Assembly (NCBI GenBank): GCA_022539475.1
Contig: VCMS01000093.1
Coordinates: 62,001 to 126,000 of the forward strand
Origin: Gracilaria domingensis
Lineage: Eukaryota; Rhodophyta; Florideophyceae; Gracilariales; Gracilariaceae
DNA length: 64,000 nucleotides
Direction of reading: 5' to 3'
Shown here: piece after piece, positions 61,686-64,000 of the stretch
Layout of the letters: the number at the start of each line of letters is the position of its first letter
Numbering within the stretch: the stretch's first letter is position 1
Position numbers and translations under genes: made by a program
Notes under the pieces: model-generated
Databases searched by the model: none
The model's input: only the letters and a program-made list of their open reading frames with translations
Told to the model about the DNA's origin: nothing

Positions 61686-63674
61686 ATGATTATTGCAGCT
61701 GCTTTCATTCTTATCATGCTCGCGGTATCAGCTAGCGTCATTGAGGACATTCAAAACATCAACTGCTCATCCTATAATCCGGAACAAAGGCTACTGGACG
61801 CAAAAGACCGTGGGAACTGTCTTAGCGCCCTTTTCGATTCGCGCTATCGCCAAAAATTCGACAAGTGTAAAGAGAACGTGTGCTTCCTCTTCATCAATGA
61901 GCCTCCGTTTGTCATGTATGAGAAGAAATATTTCTACATAGAAAAGAATCTAAAACAAATGCAACTACCGTTCTTATGCAAGAACCGGAAGCAAAAGCAC
62001 AGATCTCTTGGTGGTATTGCTTTCAATATCCTAAAAGAGACAAGTGCTGGCGATGAGTTTTGTGCCTGGGCTGGACCTGTAGAGTCATGTACATGGAACG
62101 CCATCGTCGATTTCGTCGCAGTCATGGGAAACAAAGAAGGGTATCAGTTCGCAGTCCTAGGTCCCATGTTAGAAACACCACAGCGAAAGTGCTCCCATTT
62201 TGCGAGTAGTTCATGGTGGGACGGAAGAATGGTGGTGATGGGAAGAAACGCACAGAAAAACAGGGCAAGTGTGCATCCACTTTGGCAGCTTATAAACCCG
62301 TTTCAGAAAGAGACGTGGATTGTTGTGGGAAGCATGGTAGCGTTGTTTGCAATCATCTGTCTAATGATTGTGTATCGATTTCATTTATTCTGGGGAAAGT
62401 CCTTGACCACAGCGGTAACGGCTTACTTCGTAATTATGGGAGAAAGGGCTGAAGCATTGGCCGCTGAGCGCATCGAAAACATCTCAGACGGTGGAGAGGG
62501 CTTCTCAGGGCGATTTTCCAAAGCAGAGCAAGAAGGATCCAGAGAAGTGTCATTGCGTGGCACTTTCAGTTCTGCAGACTCCTCTTTGCGTAGAGATGAC
62601 AATGATAGTCGGATAGACGCAGGAAACGATACGGAAAGAGCGTTTCTCACGAAGTCTAGCCTTGCAATCTCCCTTTTTCGAATATCACTCATCGCGTTTG
62701 TCGCATTGTTTTCATTGTTTTATGAGGTCGCTGTGGTGAACTTTATCTTTCAGCAACAAAATCTTCAAATTACGAAAGACATCGAACACTTGACTTTAAT
62801 GGATTTGGGAAGGTATGCTGTAGTTCGAGACACTGCTGTGGAGGCTGTTTGGAACTTCAGAGGTAAGGAAGGAGATTTCTTCAAGAACTTAAGCTCCGTC
62901 GCACAACAACAACACATCTTTCGTTCTAACTTCTATCTTTATCACCTGATCCGAGAAACTAACACTTGCAGTGAATCCACAGGGTAGCAAATTTGATGAA
63001 ACAGATAAGTCCGAGATACCCTGGAAGCGTTGCGAAAACGGGGCACAATGCTTTGCTTGGATTCTCGACGAAAATAACCCTGTCCAGTTTTTTGTAACTT
63101 ACGAGTTGGAGGCTACACAATTGATCCATGCCGAAGCAACCTGCGGTAAGTTGGATCATTGAATATGTTGCTGTTGATTTTCCCCAAGGAATCTACATCA
63201 CAGCCCAATTGTTCGCACTTGCTAACAGTCAGATCGTTTTGCTTTGAATGACTAAGAAATGGTAACTATGTTTAAAACGAAAGGCTCAATCCATCACTTT
63301 AACAGCGGGTGGTTATTCAATGCGCAAGTACCAGCAGAGAAGCGCAGAAGACTCGATCGAGAACTTGGGGAATTGAAAATCGGAGGAACGGTAGGTAACG
63401 CGAGCGAAATAGGAATTCCAAATGTGATATCTACACGTACATGGAACGAACTCTAACCTCAACATATGCATCTGTGTTGCAGTTGTCTGATTTGATTCGG
63501 GAAAGGCCTGAACAGTGTTCACCAAACATGATTTCAAGTTTAACATACGGGATAATTTTGCTTCCTGTCGCGGTTCTTGTTCTACCGCCTCTAATTTGCT
63601 CCGCGATGGTGACACTGTGCTGGCGGAGGTTCAGTGCCAGGAAGGAAAACGATTTAATTATTCTTCATGAATGA
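61686..63674 (+). CDS. Ionotropic glutamate receptor-like channel 2, four exons
   Basis: Exons 61686-62862, 62972-63145, 63257-63390 and 63483-63674 give about 558 residues. Exons 2 and 3 have exactly the lengths of those in channel 1 (174 and 134 bp), and phases agree. The parts match in order: signal peptide (AFILIMLAVSASVI), S1 with LLDAKDRGNCLSAL, the WDGRMVVMGRNAQKNR segment, LINPFQKETW before TM1 (IVVGSMVALFAIICLMIV), a pore loop with TAVTAYFVIMGERAEALA, a diverged Ser/Arg-rich insert, TM3 (LIAFVALFSLFYEVAV), S2 (ITKDIEHLTL) and TM4 (YGIILLPVAVLVLPPLIC). The segment around the pore is far better conserved than the insert. It is a tandem duplicate of channel 1, 2.3 kb away. Confidence 0.68.
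62863..62971 (+). other. Channel 2 intron 1 (109 bp)
   Basis: Donor GTAAGG, acceptor CACTTGCAG, phase 1, branch candidate ACTAAC. Its position is identical to channel 1 intron 1. Confidence 0.82.
63146..63256 (+). other. Channel 2 intron 2 (111 bp)
   Basis: Donor GTAAGT, acceptor GACTAAG, phase 1, branch site TGCTAAC. An earlier acceptor would include an in-frame TAA, so this downstream AAG acceptor is the only one that keeps the frame with channel 1. Confidence 0.68.
63391..63482 (+). other. Channel 2 intron 3 (92 bp)
   Basis: Donor GTAGGT, acceptor TGTGTTGCAG, phase 0, branch candidate CTCTAACC. Its position is identical to channel 1 intron 3. Confidence 0.8.
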
Positions 63675-64000
63675 ATTCAGACATGTTTAATAGAATAGCT
63701 TCTAAGCTCTTGTGGTTTCGGCTTCCCTGCCAGGACAATGTGTCATAGAAATTACCAGCAGAGGAAATTGCTTCTCTTTCACAATGGAACGTTTGGATGA
63801 CTCTGCTTCAGACTACTTTTACTATCCTGGTCTTCGTTATGGAGCGTGCGGTCTTCAATCGCAAGTGAGTGGTTTGCCCCACAGTCGAACTACATTCTTC
63901 TATGGCATCGGGAGTACGAACAAGGTAAGTTTGGTATTCCATTCACGGTCAGCCTACGTGGAAGTCGAAAGGCATGGAGGGTCCTTTATCTCTAATACGG
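63675..64000 (+). other. Window edge with an open segment, possible exon
   Basis: From about 63736 (after ccctgccag) a frame stays open to the last base, reading GNCFSFTMERLDDSASDYF, then YPGLRYGACGLQSQV. A donor-like GTAAGT lies at 63924. It may be the first exon of a further gene or an extra exon of channel 2. I see no family match and the window ends too soon to decide. Confidence 0.3.

Overview
The window is nuclear DNA of a eukaryote, most likely a plastid-bearing red alga of the macroalgal (florideophyte) kind. The support is mixed. Core eukaryotic genes are present (ESCRT-III VPS20, AP-3 beta, TRAP-beta, a nuclear tRNA-Glu). A START/COQ10-like protein carries what looks like a plastid transit peptide, and there is a large photolyase/cryptochrome. 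Most long genes have no intron; the few introns seen are short (76-111 bp, GTATGT/GTAAGT donors, CTAAC/CTGAC-like branch sites). Compact gene islands alternate with transposon deserts. The species assignment is inference; the eukaryotic origin is not in doubt.

Layout. Island 1 (208-14157): a GT14-type glycosyltransferase and a long IPT/REJ-like receptor on the minus strand, then on the plus strand a photolyase/cryptochrome with a very long C-terminal tail, a small secreted Gly/Ala-rich protein with an intron, and the plastid START-domain protein. Desert 1 (14158-23978): decayed LINE RNase H fragments and a three-level nest. A hAT-like TIR element (16214-22254) was hit by a Ty1/copia element (16727-22244, identical LTRs apart from one 41-bp block, 5-bp TSD), which was itself hit by an 851-bp TG...CA insert (18411-19261) that splits its gag-pol frame. 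Island 2 (23979-35034): a CtlX/arginine-deiminase-fold protein, divergent from a 2710-residue acidic repeat protein. Desert 2 (35035-39569): a gypsy integrase scrap, a minisatellite and a hairpin repeat. Island 3 (39570-43797): VPS20/CHMP6, TRAP-beta (two exons) and an RBM26/27-like RNA-binding protein whose second RRM is shifted out of frame. Desert 3 (43798-48244): a LINE RNase H fragment and a damaged membrane-protein gene. Island 4 (48245-56186): a DUF1772-like membrane protein, a pair of small secreted seven-cysteine proteins not assigned to any known family, tRNA-Glu(CUC) and AP-3 beta. Island 5 (57430-63674): two tandem four-exon genes for ionotropic-glutamate-receptor-like channels.

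Themes. Several genes serve membrane trafficking and the secretory route (VPS20, AP-3 beta, TRAP-beta, GT14, secreted and receptor proteins), but they are scattered and there is no operon-like logic. Composition swings sharply: islands 1, 2 and parts of 3 and 4 have extremely GC-rich promoters and even GC-rich coding ends, with C-rich pyrimidine tracts just before several start codons; the deserts and the channel genes are AT-richer. The best candidates for something undescribed are the seven-cysteine secreted family, the channel pair with an inserted cytosolic segment, the acidic repeat giant and the nested mobile elements.
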